Shown here one piece after another: positions 8,761 to 17,958 of a stretch of DNA of 64,000 bases (its first letter is position 1; every line of letters starts with the position of its first letter). Under the pieces are notes generated by a model. It did no database searches, was not told the origin of the DNA, and was given only the letters and a program-made list of their open reading frames with translations. This stretch comes from Alphaproteobacteria bacterium (GTDB lineage Bacteria > Pseudomonadota > Alphaproteobacteria > Micavibrionales > Micavibrionaceae), in assembly GCA_016125135.1 (NCBI GenBank), contig WGMJ01000011.1:62001-126000 (forward strand), read 5' to 3'. The translations under genes and the position numbers were made by a program.

Positions 8761-10208
8761 GTCGCTGTAGTAGAAATCCGGTTCTGGTAAAGCACTTCAA
8801 CTTTACCATCCTCATCACCCTCTTCTTTGTCACCGCCAATGCTGAGTGATTTTAATTTACGGTGTAATGCCGAACGCTCCATACCAATAAACTGTGCAGT
8901 ACGTGAAATATTGCCACCAAAGCGTTGCACTTGTGCCAGCAGGTAGTCATGCTCGAATTTCTCGCGTGCCTCACGGAGCGGCAAATCCATAATCGTTTGC
9001 GCCCAGTCAGATTTTAATGTTTCAGGTACAATCTGGCTAATTTCAACCGGCAGGTCTGTTACACCAACATCTTCATCGTTCGTCATGGTAATGGTAATCC
9101 ACTCCATCACGTTTTTAAGCTGGCGAATGTTGCCGGGCCAATCATACCCCTGCAACGCCACAATAGCTGCTTCACTCAGTTTGCGAGGTTGCCCGCCCTG
9201 CTGACGCGCCAACATATCAAGGAAATGTATGCACAATGCCGGAATATCGGCACGGCGCTGCCGCAATGAAGGCACTTTAAGTGGCACAACATTCAAGCGG
9301 TAGAAAAGATCGTCACGGAATAGCTTTTCATTTACAAGTTTTTGCAGGTCGCGGCCTGTTGTAGCCAGCACACGCACATCGGCCTGAATATTCTGCGTTC
9401 CATTCACACGGGTAAAAGGCTGGTCACGCATAAAGCGCATAATCTTGGCTTGCGATTCCAACGGCAGGTCCGCCACTTCATCAAGAACAATAGACCCACC
9501 GTTCGCACGTTCAAGTGCGCCGGCTTTCACCTTGCCGTTTTCTTCAATACCGAATAATTCGGCCTCAATTGTATCAGGTGTTAGCGCAGCAGCTGATATA
9601 ACAATCAGCGGCTGGTCAGCACGGGGCGAGTTCTGGTGTATTGTACGCGCAGCCAGTTCTTTCCCTGTCCCCGGCTCGCCCTGTATAAGCACGCGGCTAT
9701 TGCTATGGGCAATCTTGCGCAAATCTTCCTTGAAATCAGCTGTTAGCCCACTATCACCAATAAAGGGCATTTTCTCGTTTTTATAACTTTGTTTTAGTGC
9801 GGCATTTTCCTGCTTCAGTTTGCTGGTTTCCAGCGCGCGGCTGATCATCATCAACAAGCGTTCTGTTTTAAACGGCTTCTCGATAAAATCATACGCGCCA
9901 AGTTTAATGGCGTTCACTGCTGTCTCGATTGTTCCGTGGCCTGAAATCATCAGGACAGGCAAATAAGAATATTTTTCTTTGAGTTGGGCCAGAATATCGA
10001 GGCCTTCCTTGTCACCGTTCTGTAGCCAGATGTCGAGTACGGCGAGGTCAATCCGCGTATCTTCTTTGGCAACAAGATTCCATAAAGCCTGCGCACTGCC
10101 AGCTTCATGTACATGATATCCTTCATCTTCCAGAATACCACGCAACAAACGACGAATATCATCTTCGTCGTCTATCACTACTATTGATGGTTTGTAAGCG
10201 TTATTCAT
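8757..10208 (-). CDS. ntrX: Nitrogen/redox-responsive response regulator NtrX
   Basis: A 483-residue NtrC-family response regulator. The receiver domain (residues 1-120) has the acidic pocket DDEDD, phospho-acceptor Asp59 in VLDIW and Lys111 in EKPF. An AAA+ domain follows with Walker A GEPGTGKE and Walker B IVLDEV. A Fis-type helix-turn-helix (GGNISRTAQFIGMERSALHRKLK) closes the protein. The sigma-54-contacting GAFTGA loop is not present: the corresponding stretch reads NGKVKAGALERA. That is typical of NtrX and argues against sigma-54 activation. The ATG at 10208 overlaps the ntrY stop by eight bases. Confidence 0.93.
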   Translation of the reverse strand: MNNAYKPSIVVIDDEDDIRRLLRGILEDEGYHVHEAGSAQALWNLVAKEDTRIDLAVLDIWLQNGDKEGLDILAQLKEKYSYLPVLMISGHGTIETAVNAIKLGAYDFIEKPFKTERLLMMISRALETSKLKQENAALKQSYKNEKMPFIGDSGLTADFKEDLRKIAHSNSRVLIQGEPGTGKELAARTIHQNSPRADQPLIVISAAALTPDTIEAELFGIEENGKVKAGALERANGGSIVLDEVADLPLESQAKIMRFMRDQPFTRVNGTQNIQADVRVLATTGRDLQKLVNEKLFRDDLFYRLNVVPLKVPSLRQRRADIPALCIHFLDMLARQQGGQPRKLSEAAIVALQGYDWPGNIRQLKNVMEWITITMTNDEDVGVTDLPVEISQIVPETLKSDWAQTIMDLPLREAREKFEHDYLLAQVQRFGGNISRTAQFIGMERSALHRKLKSLSIGGDKEEGDEDGKVEVLYQNRISTTAT

Positions 10209-12468
10209 TTTCAAATACAAAAGCCAAATGCGCACCGGTTAATGAAGGCCAGTTTTCGAACTGATTCATCCAGTCCCTGTAGCCTATCACAAGCTTTCCT
10301 TTATGGTCTTCCATAATCTTTTTAACAATCGCCAAGCCCAAACCGGTACCACGTTTCTTGTGGGTAATATATGGCTCGGCCAGTTTGCTCAAGTCATCTG
10401 TTTCGGGGAAGCCTTTGCCGCTATCACCAATGACAAAAAACAGTTTATTATCAAAATCATAAAGCCCCAGTGCAATGGTTCCTTCCCCGCCGCAATTTTC
10501 CTCAAGAGAATCAACCGCGTTTTTCAAAACATTGGTAACAGCTTGTCGTAGCTGCTGTGCATCAAAATGCCATTTGCGCGATCCACTTTCTAGCAGCCCG
10601 TAGCGAATAAATTTTATTTTCTGGTCATAGGCCTGCGCTTGCAACATAGCTGTCTCGCGGATCAGCGCCGCAATGTCTCCCTCTTCCAATTTTGCAACCG
10701 GCATGCGTGCAAAAGAGGCGAACTCATTTACCATGCGCCCGATATCAGCCACATGTTCGACAATCGTATCGGTACATTGCGCAAATACGTGTTGATCGTC
10801 TCCTTCCAGATTTTTACCAAAGCGCCGCTTCAAACGCTCGGCCGCAAGCTGGATAGGAGTCAGCGGGTTTTTAATCTCGTGCGCAATGCGACGTGCAACA
10901 TCGGCCCATGCTGATTTACGCTGTGCCGATTGTAGCTCGGTTATATCATCGAACGTAATAATTGCGCCCTTGTCATCATCACCAATTGATTCAACTGAAA
11001 TTCTTATATGGAGCGTCAATCTTGTACCATCGCGCAAATAATGCGTAATCTCGGATGTCAGCTCTTTTGAATGCTTCTGGAATGCTTCATCAAGCAGCTC
11101 TTTAATATCAGGTAACACAGCAAAGATATTCTGCCCCAGCAGCTTCTCCCTGTCTTCAAGCGCCAATAGCCGCGCACTTGCCTGATTTGCCATTGTAATC
11201 AGCCCGTGCTGGTCCACACTGATAACACCGGAAGACACACCAATAAGAATAGCTTCCGTAAAGCGGCGGCGTTGATCAAGCTTCTGGTTTGCGGCAACCA
11301 GCTCTGTGCGCTGCTGGTTTAATTCGCGCGTCATACGGTTGAATGATTTTGCCAGATAGTTCAGTTCATCAATATCGGAACGGTCAGAAACAAACGCCAG
11401 CAAGTCACCCTGCCCCACTTTTTCAGAGGCATTCATGAGTTGCTCGATCGGGTTTACAAGCTGGCGGGCAAACATAAGCCCCACCCATGCGGCGCCTGCA
11501 AGAAGCAATAAAGCAACAACAATAAAAATAAGCGTCACCGACATTTGCAATCCTGCAAAACGTCCCGCCAGATATTCATATTCTGTTGCGGCTTCACCGG
11601 TTGCTTTCATGTGGTCAAGTACGCGCGGATCAACACGGCGGGCGACATACAAATACGCATCAGAAAACTCGGCAAGCTTTAAAACGGCCTGTACGCGGTC
11701 TTCATCAGAGTCTGTCAGAAGCACAACATCGCCGCTATTCGCACGGTCAATCGTGTTTTTCGACATGATGCTGGCATCAACCGTAAATATAAACCCTGTT
11801 TGCACAAGGATTTCACCCGTGCTGTTAAAAATAATAACGTCGGGCAGGTTTCTTAAAATCGATTGTGTTTTTACCATGCGCACAAAAGAGGCAGGGCTTT
11901 CAAAAATAACAGTTGATTGCCTGTTCAAATCATTTGCCATGGCCAACACATCAGCACGGATCACTTGTTGGTGCTCTTGCAAGTAGGCTGAAGCAACAGC
12001 GCGTGACTCTGTAATCGCCGTTTTAACCTTATCGCTAAACCAAGCTTGAATTCCGTACTGGAAGAAAACAGCCGCAAAAATTGTCATGAGCAAGGCGGGC
12101 GTAATCGCCAGCACCGAGAAAATCATAATCAGGCGCACATGAAGGCCTGATGCCCCTTGCTTCAAACGCCGTCTGCGCCACAACCCGCCAACTCTACGCC
12201 CCACAAGAATAAAAAATCCGAGCAAAATGAGAAGGTCGATATTCAGCAGCCATATAACCATATTGGGGTTGTTACCCAGTGGCGGCACTTCTGCCAAAGC
12301 CGCATAGGTTGCAATACCGCAAACAAGCGCCAACGTAATCAGACCAAAGGCAACATGCGCTTCCTTGATGGCACGGAAGGGGGCTGGCAACGTCCGGCGG
12401 TAAAGCCGCCAGCGTGTTGCCAGAAAAAGCACAAAATTGCGGACAGGAGTGTAAAAAGCCATTTGCAT
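10201..12468 (-). CDS. ntrY: Sensor histidine kinase NtrY
   Basis: The 755-residue membrane partner of NtrX. Three hydrophobic segments lie in roughly the first 150 residues and a fourth near 310-335 (VTLIFIVVALLLLAGAAWVG), bounding a periplasmic sensing loop. Then come HAMP, a PAS domain (VSSGVISVDQHGLITMANQA), the H-box RRIAHEIKNPLTPIQLAAER and the ATP-binding GDSGKGF and GTGLGLAIVKK boxes. NtrYX controls nitrogen metabolism, respiration and envelope genes in alphaproteobacteria; which of these applies here is not visible. A second ATG six bases downstream is an equally good start. Confidence 0.94.
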   Translation of the reverse strand: MQMAFYTPVRNFVLFLATRWRLYRRTLPAPFRAIKEAHVAFGLITLALVCGIATYAALAEVPPLGNNPNMVIWLLNIDLLILLGFFILVGRRVGGLWRRRRLKQGASGLHVRLIMIFSVLAITPALLMTIFAAVFFQYGIQAWFSDKVKTAITESRAVASAYLQEHQQVIRADVLAMANDLNRQSTVIFESPASFVRMVKTQSILRNLPDVIIFNSTGEILVQTGFIFTVDASIMSKNTIDRANSGDVVLLTDSDEDRVQAVLKLAEFSDAYLYVARRVDPRVLDHMKATGEAATEYEYLAGRFAGLQMSVTLIFIVVALLLLAGAAWVGLMFARQLVNPIEQLMNASEKVGQGDLLAFVSDRSDIDELNYLAKSFNRMTRELNQQRTELVAANQKLDQRRRFTEAILIGVSSGVISVDQHGLITMANQASARLLALEDREKLLGQNIFAVLPDIKELLDEAFQKHSKELTSEITHYLRDGTRLTLHIRISVESIGDDDKGAIITFDDITELQSAQRKSAWADVARRIAHEIKNPLTPIQLAAERLKRRFGKNLEGDDQHVFAQCTDTIVEHVADIGRMVNEFASFARMPVAKLEEGDIAALIRETAMLQAQAYDQKIKFIRYGLLESGSRKWHFDAQQLRQAVTNVLKNAVDSLEENCGGEGTIALGLYDFDNKLFFVIGDSGKGFPETDDLSKLAEPYITHKKRGTGLGLAIVKKIMEDHKGKLVIGYRDWMNQFENWPSLTGAHLAFVFENE

Positions 12469-12597
12469 CCGGGGGCTATCTATAGCAGATTTTCTTGCAT
12501 TGTTGCCACCATTCCATCAATTATGTCTTGTATAAACGCCGTAAATACAGGAAAGCCACTACAAAAAATACACTAATATATTGATATTATTAATAAA

Positions 12598-14400
12598 ATG
12601 AGCAGAAACGCGATATACGAAAGAATTACAGCCGATAGTCCTTTGCCACAAACGATAAAGGATTTCTGCCTCTATTTTGCCAAACGCCACCGACTACTGA
12701 TTGGCGGAATGGTCCTGTCTCATTTACTTGTCACAATTGGCTACACAACATTTTTTTATATGTTCGGACAAATTATCGACCTGCTCGCAACCATCAATGA
12801 TAACCGCGACCAGATATGGGAGCGCGGCAAAGTCTTGCTCATTATTTTGTTTCTTTGCGGTGTTTTGCCTGACGCTGTGTTCTCGCGCGTACGCGATTAC
12901 ATTCATACCTATCTTGAAAGAAATATGCAGTACGATGTGAGGCGGCATGCCAGCGCGCATCTTATGGGCCACTCCATACCTTTCTACCAGAATGATTATG
13001 CAGGTAGATTAGCCGACAAAGCTAAAGAGCTGGGTATGATCACAGGGCGCATGATCGACATTTTGTTAAATCCCGCGATCACAACAACACTGACTGTTAT
13101 TTTCACTTTCTTTATTTTTCTTTCTGTCCATTGGCTGTTTGCGCTCATTTTGTTTGTCTGGGCTGCTCTTTACATCACTATGATCTGGGCGACAACCAAC
13201 AAAGTGCAGACAAAAGCAATAAATGCCGCGCGTGCTCATAGCCGCTTTGGCGGTGTGATGGTTGATATTGTTACGAATATTGCGCCTGTTATCTCATTCG
13301 CAAAACGAGACAAAGAAATCCAGTATTGTGCCGATATTGCAAAAGACGTTGGCAAAAAAACGCATAACTACAATATGTATGTTGCCTACTTGGAAATATT
13401 CAAGGAAGTTTTCTGGCAGGTACTGCTAGGGCCGCTTATTATCATCATGCTCTGGTGCTGGACACAAGGCTGGATCACGGCAGGCCAAATGGCGATGATG
13501 ATCCCTCTCGCCTTACAAATTGCGCGTGATGTCTGGAATCTTTCTACACAAATCGTCAATCTTTATAGCGAGCTTGGTCAAATGCAAGATGCCCTCAATA
13601 CAATTGCGGGCACACATAATATGATAGATGCGGAGAACGCACAGCCGCTTGATATACAAAAGGGTGCGCTGACACTTCATAATGTTGGCTTCTTCTATAA
13701 CAATAATGTGCAAGTGCTTGAAAAAATTCACGTTGAAATTCCGGCCGGCCAACGCGTCGGGCTTATCGGTCCTTCAGGCGCTGGTAAAACAACGCTTGTA
13801 AGCCTTATCCAGCGCTTTTATGACCCGACGATGGGTAGGATAGAAATTGACGGGCAGGATATCCGCCATGTCACACAAAACAGTCTGCGCGAAGCCATTG
13901 CTGTTATCCCACAAGATACCTCTCTTTTTCACCGTACGCTGCGTGAGAACATTGCTTACGCAAAACCCGATGCCCCTTTTGAAGAAATTGTAGCCGCTGC
14001 TAAAAAGGCCCACGCCCATGAGTTTATCAATATGCTCCCGCAAGGGTACGATACATTGGTTGGTGAACGTGGCGTAAAGCTTTCCGGTGGTCAGCGCCAG
14101 CGAATTGCCATTGCACGTGCTATTCTTAAAGATGCACCGATTTTAATTCTTGATGAAGCGACCTCCTCTCTCGACTCAGAATCCGAAAAACTTATACAGG
14201 CAGCACTTGCGGACCTTATGAGCGGGAAAACCGTTATTGCTATCGCCCACCGTCTTTCAACTATTTCGCATCTTGATAGGCTGATCGTCATGAACAAGGG
14301 CCACATCGTGGAAGATGGCACCCACGAAGAATTATTGAATAATAATGCACTTTATGCACGGCTATGGTCTATGCAGTCCGGCGGCTTTATAGGAGAATAG
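12598..14400 (+). CDS. ABC transporter, fused permease and ATPase (exporter type)
   Basis: A 600-residue half-transporter of the MsbA/type IV exporter class. About six membrane helices cover residues 35-320. The nucleotide-binding domain has Walker A IGPSGAGKTTL, Q-loop AVIPQDTSLFHRT, signature LSGGQRQRIAIARAIL, Walker B ILILDEATSSLD and the H-loop in IAHRLST. All catalytic residues are intact, so a homodimer should be active. The cargo is unknown; lipid, peptide or drug are all possible. It is divergent from ntrY across 129 bases and is followed closely by pgpA. Confidence 0.88.
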   Translation: MSRNAIYERITADSPLPQTIKDFCLYFAKRHRLLIGGMVLSHLLVTIGYTTFFYMFGQIIDLLATINDNRDQIWERGKVLLIILFLCGVLPDAVFSRVRDYIHTYLERNMQYDVRRHASAHLMGHSIPFYQNDYAGRLADKAKELGMITGRMIDILLNPAITTTLTVIFTFFIFLSVHWLFALILFVWAALYITMIWATTNKVQTKAINAARAHSRFGGVMVDIVTNIAPVISFAKRDKEIQYCADIAKDVGKKTHNYNMYVAYLEIFKEVFWQVLLGPLIIIMLWCWTQGWITAGQMAMMIPLALQIARDVWNLSTQIVNLYSELGQMQDALNTIAGTHNMIDAENAQPLDIQKGALTLHNVGFFYNNNVQVLEKIHVEIPAGQRVGLIGPSGAGKTTLVSLIQRFYDPTMGRIEIDGQDIRHVTQNSLREAIAVIPQDTSLFHRTLRENIAYAKPDAPFEEIVAAAKKAHAHEFINMLPQGYDTLVGERGVKLSGGQRQRIAIARAILKDAPILILDEATSSLDSESEKLIQAALADLMSGKTVIAIAHRLSTISHLDRLIVMNKGHIVEDGTHEELLNNNALYARLWSMQSGGFIGE

Positions 14401-14405
14401 AGCCG

Positions 14406-14861
14406 ATGAAAATTTCATGGCCCCATATTATTGCAACGTGGTTTGGTTCCGGCCTTTTAAAGCCTGGCCCCGGAACATGGGGTAGTCTTGCTTCCCTACC
14501 GCTGTTGATACCTGTTGCCTCTTATACCGGCATCTATGGCATTCTTATAACAGGCGTTTTCCTGACTCTTGCTGGGTTCTGGGCCATTAACCAACTTGAC
14601 CTAACGGAAGAAGACCCCCCTTCTATCGTTATTGATGAAGTCGTGGGCATGTTCATCACTTTCCTTGTTACGCCCCTTACACCACTTGGCATTCTGCTTG
14701 GCTTTGCACTTTTTCGCTTTTTCGACATTGTAAAACCATGGCCGGTTTCGTATTTTGATAAAAATATCAAAGGCGCACTGGGCATCATGCTGGATGATAT
14801 TATTGCAGGTATATTAGCCGCTATAGGAGTTTTCTGTGTCACCTATTTCGTCATTGGTTAA
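14406..14861 (+). CDS. pgpA: Phosphatidylglycerophosphatase A
   Basis: Dephosphorylates phosphatidylglycerol phosphate to phosphatidylglycerol at the inner membrane. The 151-residue protein has the family start GSGLLKPGPGTWGSLASLP, the acidic IDEVVGMF motif, FRFFDIVKPWPV and a late LDDIIAGI motif, with four hydrophobic stretches. The frame is open upstream, but the ATG at 14406 has AGGAG eleven bases before it and matches the family N-terminus. The gene overlaps the next one by 26 bases. Sitting beside a phospholipid-type exporter and a cinA-type amidase is plausible but not proof of joint function. Confidence 0.92.
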   Translation: MKISWPHIIATWFGSGLLKPGPGTWGSLASLPLLIPVASYTGIYGILITGVFLTLAGFWAINQLDLTEEDPPSIVIDEVVGMFITFLVTPLTPLGILLGFALFRFFDIVKPWPVSYFDKNIKGALGIMLDDIIAGILAAIGVFCVTYFVIG

Positions 14862-15318
14862 ACAGATTTTTGAAACGCTGCGCGAGAAAGAGCTGACAAT
14901 TGTAACAGCTGAATCTTGCACGGGCGGCCTGCTCTCGGCGTTAATTACAGATATTCCCGGCATCTCGAAATATTTCGAACGTGGCTATGTGACCTATTCA
15001 AATGAAGCCAAAGAAGAAAACCTTGGCGTGCCAAGCTGGATGCTTGAACAACATGGCGCAGTCAGCGAGCAAGTAGCACTCAGCATGGCAAACGGCGCTC
15101 TTACAAATTCGCATGCCGATATTGCTGTTTCCATTACAGGCGTCGCAGGGCCCGATGGTGGCACAGAAGAAAAGCCCGTAGGTCTTGTTTTTATCGCCTG
15201 CCAACGCCGTAGTACTGCACCGGCCTGCACAAAAAATAATTTTAGTGGCAACAGGGATGAAGTTCGCACACAAAGCGTTCAAAAAGCCCTTGAAATGATA
15301 CTGGAAGCCGCCGCATGA
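14836..15318 (+). CDS. pncC: CinA C-terminal-type nicotinamide-nucleotide amidohydrolase
   Basis: A 160-residue stand-alone PncC/CinA-C domain, which deamidates nicotinamide mononucleotide in pyridine nucleotide salvage. Visible signatures are TAESCTGGLLSALIT, GISKYFERGYVTYSNEAK, HGAVSEQVA and the active-site region SITGVAGPDGGTEEKPVGLV. There is no N-terminal MoaB-like domain. The start is GTG at 14836, inside pgpA, so translation is probably coupled. The stop overlaps the next gene by ATGA. In related genomes this gene often sits near coq10 and lipA, as here. Confidence 0.91.
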   Translation: MSPISSLVKQIFETLREKELTIVTAESCTGGLLSALITDIPGISKYFERGYVTYSNEAKEENLGVPSWMLEQHGAVSEQVALSMANGALTNSHADIAVSITGVAGPDGGTEEKPVGLVFIACQRRSTAPACTKNNFSGNRDEVRTQSVQKALEMILEAAA

Positions 15319-15782
15319 GCTTTGCAATAACAGAATATGCAGAAGATGATTACGATGAAGTGTGGGCATTACATCTTCGTACAATCAGCGAGAATTATGG
15401 CTTCGTAAAAAATGTGTCATTCCACACTGATTTTCAGAACATCCATAACATCTATGCATCTTTTCTTGTTTTAAAAGAAGATGATAAACTTGCGGGTATG
15501 GTTGCCCTTAAAAAACTATCAAATACAGAAGGCGAAATAAAAAGATTGCAGGTAAACCCTGCCTTTCAAGGCAAGGGATATGGCAAGGCCCTTATGAAAG
15601 CCATAACTGAAAAAGCAAAGGCTCTAGGATTTAATAAACTTTACCTTGATGTTTCAGCCCCGCAGCAAACCGCGCGTGATCTATATTTGGCATGTGGTTT
15701 TAAAATAATAAAAACAGAAAAATGCATTTATGGACCTGATAATGAAGAATTTTTAAGCACCTTCATGGAGAAAACTATATAA
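15315..15782 (+). CDS. GNAT family N-acetyltransferase
   Basis: A 155-residue acyltransferase of unknown substrate. The acetyl-CoA-binding motif A is clear as VNPAFQGKGYGKALMKAI (about residues 76-93), followed by KLYLDVSAPQQTARDLYLACGF, the usual motif B region. The start overlaps the pncC stop by four bases, so it belongs to the pgpA-pncC transcript. It could modify a small metabolite or a protein. Confidence 0.85.
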   Translation: MSFAITEYAEDDYDEVWALHLRTISENYGFVKNVSFHTDFQNIHNIYASFLVLKEDDKLAGMVALKKLSNTEGEIKRLQVNPAFQGKGYGKALMKAITEKAKALGFNKLYLDVSAPQQTARDLYLACGFKIIKTEKCIYGPDNEEFLSTFMEKTI

Positions 15783-15783
15783 T

Positions 15784-16722
15784 ATGGCCAACAAAATCGC
15801 CTTCTGCACAGGCTGTGACAGCAATTACTTTCCGCTGCTGGAAGAACTTATTCTTTCGGTCGAACGCTTCCCGCAATCCCAGCAGATTGACTGGTGCTTC
15901 TGGGATGTTGGCCTCACGGCTGAACAAGTGCAATGGCTGAAACAATATTCAAGCAATATCGTAAAGCCTGACTGGCCCCTGCCACATCTCGCTGAACAAT
16001 ACGCGCACAAAGAATATATCAAAGCTTGTGTAAACCGTCCGTTCTTGCCGCAACATTTCCCGGGCTATGAAACCTATGTCTGGCTTGACCCCGATACATG
16101 GGTACAAGATTGGGCAAGCATTGAAATGTTTTTGGCAGGCGCCGCTAAGGGTAAAATTGCACTTACCGCACAGGTTGACCGCGCCTACCCGCGTACCTTG
16201 CGCGCAACATTCCTCGGTCCTTTTCCACTCAAAGTCAAAGGCTTCTATGTAAGCAACGCCCGTAAAGCCTTCGGCTGGCAAATGGCTCAAAAACTGATGC
16301 GCCACCATGTTTTACTCGCTGGCATGTTTGCGCTACAGGCCGATGCGCCACACTGGCAGCACTGGCAAAAACTTTTGAAAGACGCACTGAAAAAAGGAAA
16401 CGCCTTCACCGCCGAACAACTTACGCTTGGCATTATGTGCCACCTTGATAACTACGAAGCTGAAATATTACCAGCCTATACGCACTGGCTCTGCGAGTTC
16501 AAACCACTATGGGACGAAGTGAATGGGCAATTTGTCGAGCCTTACCTACCACATCAGCCTATCGGCGTGCTGCATATGGCAGGATTTGACGATATGCGAA
16601 TTGACCGCACGCTCACGCTCGATTTCCAGACACTTGAGGGGAAAACAATCAAGCGATCTTATCGCTTCGACCATACAGCCGATCTGCCCGCGCCTCGAAA
16701 GCAGAGACCATCCGCCGTATAA
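15784..16722 (+). CDS. Glycosyltransferase-like (GT-A fold) protein
   Basis: A 312-residue protein that looks like a GT8-type or similar retaining glycosyltransferase. It opens with a Rossmann-like strand (IAFCTGCDSNYFPLLEELILSV), and a DxD-like metal site sits in YVWLDPDTWVQDW near residues 98-110. A late HMAG segment may supply the second metal ligand. There is no membrane segment. The acceptor is unknown. Its last 74 bases overlap the end of coq10 on the opposite strand, so its basic Pro-rich tail (APRKQRPSAV) is read antisense to the coq10 C-terminus. The family call is tentative. Confidence 0.62.
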   Translation: MANKIAFCTGCDSNYFPLLEELILSVERFPQSQQIDWCFWDVGLTAEQVQWLKQYSSNIVKPDWPLPHLAEQYAHKEYIKACVNRPFLPQHFPGYETYVWLDPDTWVQDWASIEMFLAGAAKGKIALTAQVDRAYPRTLRATFLGPFPLKVKGFYVSNARKAFGWQMAQKLMRHHVLLAGMFALQADAPHWQHWQKLLKDALKKGNAFTAEQLTLGIMCHLDNYEAEILPAYTHWLCEFKPLWDEVNGQFVEPYLPHQPIGVLHMAGFDDMRIDRTLTLDFQTLEGKTIKRSYRFDHTADLPAPRKQRPSAV

Positions 16723-17101
16723 TTTCCTGGAAAAAAACACCCATTAGCTTCTGAAACACGGGGTTTTTAAATTCAAAATCTACATAAAAATCAATCGTAC
16801 AGGTGCCGTCTTTGTTTTTATCAAAGCGCCATATGTTTGAAAGATGTTTTAAAGGCCCGCTTAGATATTCAACGCGAATTTCTTTTTTTGGTGTCAGCGT
16901 TACCTTCGAGCGAAAACGCTCGCGGAACATTTTGTAGCCAATTACCAAATCTGCATAAAACAAATTTTTATCAGCACGCTCGATAATATTGCATGAAATA
17001 CACCACGGCAAAAATTCATGATAGCGCTCGACGTCCGCCACGAGATCGAATAATTGCTCGGGCGTATGCGGCAGCGATTTCACTTCAGCGTGGGTTGGCA
17101 T
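16649..17101 (-). CDS. coq10: Coenzyme Q-binding protein COQ10 / RatA family (START-like)
   Basis: A 150-residue polyketide-cyclase/START-like lipid-binding protein. The family features are the early PEQLFDLVADVERYHEFLPWC, the DLVIGYKMFRERFRSKVTL strand pair and a C-terminal helix with FFQEIIRRMVSAFEARA. In alphaproteobacteria and mitochondria such proteins bind ubiquinone and support respiration; the E. coli relative was named RatA. It is near lipA, as expected, but a plus-strand gene is inserted between them. Its end overlaps the glycosyltransferase gene tail-to-tail. Confidence 0.88.
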   Translation of the reverse strand: MPTHAEVKSLPHTPEQLFDLVADVERYHEFLPWCISCNIIERADKNLFYADLVIGYKMFRERFRSKVTLTPKKEIRVEYLSGPLKHLSNIWRFDKNKDGTCTIDFYVDFEFKNPVFQKLMGVFFQEIIRRMVSAFEARADRLYGRSDKIA

Positions 17102-17211
17102 GGCGTTAATTAATCAAAAAACCTAATAATTTCCAAGGGATAATAGGCCAGAATACGCTTGTTTTACAGCAAATCTTTTCGCTATACTTAAGCCCAACAG
17201 GGAAAGCAAAT

Positions 17212-17958
17212 ATGAATCCAACACAACTCGTCCTTTTCAAACAGGCTCTACTAAACCTGAAAGAATCCGACCCCAAAGCTGCAAATAAATTACTGAATGA
17301 TCTGGCAGCAGAATTCTGGACAAGAAATCCGTGGTCCAACACAACGCCCCGTATCGGTGACACTATAGAAGCAGGGGCAGGAATCGCAAAACTCAATTAC
17401 TATTTCAACAAAGCCTCGGGTTTCGTTGAAGTGATTATGGTTGTCGCGGCCCAAGATAATCCTGACGATAAGGTCCAGATGTCGGGCGGCCATATGAATT
17501 TCGCTAAAAAAGAACTCCCGTTTGACACCGTTGTACGTGAAGACGGTGAGGAGATCTCCGACGAGAGTGGCCCCGTTATAAAAGATATAACACCTGAGCA
17601 ATTAACCGCTGTAAATGAACTACATTTGCTTTACTTTGGTAATAGACCACATTTGGTACAAACATTCGCTCATAGACTTGATGACGGACAATACGCGGCT
17701 GTAAAAGCTTTGGCAGAAAGACCTGACTCTGAAGCAATATTAAGGCAGCATTCTAAAGACAATGAAATTAAAGGTGTTCGCATTTTGCGTCTCGTTGATA
17801 TTCTCGAGAACCCGTCATTACTACGCCATGACGATCAATTGGAAGCGTTCCAGACATTTAATAGTATGATCGAAGGCCATGAAGAAGAAGGACTGTACAT
17901 CGTAGCGGGCACGGTTATCCCTAAAACGCCACTTATTGCCACGCCACCAGCACCTTAA
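17212..17958 (+). CDS. Hypothetical protein with a Nudix-like box
   Basis: A 248-residue soluble protein. The only motif I can point to is around residues 98-116: a GG pair, then E-x7-RED-x-EE (ELPFDTVVREDGEEI), which fits the E-x7-RE-U-x-EE core of a Nudix box, although the preceding Gly spacing is two residues off. A mutated or divergent Nudix hydrolase is therefore possible. The tail is Pro-rich (TPLIATPPAP). AGGGA precedes the ATG. It interrupts the lipA-coq10 neighbourhood on the opposite strand, and its stop lies directly against the lipA stop. Confidence 0.6.
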   Translation: MNPTQLVLFKQALLNLKESDPKAANKLLNDLAAEFWTRNPWSNTTPRIGDTIEAGAGIAKLNYYFNKASGFVEVIMVVAAQDNPDDKVQMSGGHMNFAKKELPFDTVVREDGEEISDESGPVIKDITPEQLTAVNELHLLYFGNRPHLVQTFAHRLDDGQYAAVKALAERPDSEAILRQHSKDNEIKGVRILRLVDILENPSLLRHDDQLEAFQTFNSMIEGHEEEGLYIVAGTVIPKTPLIATPPAP

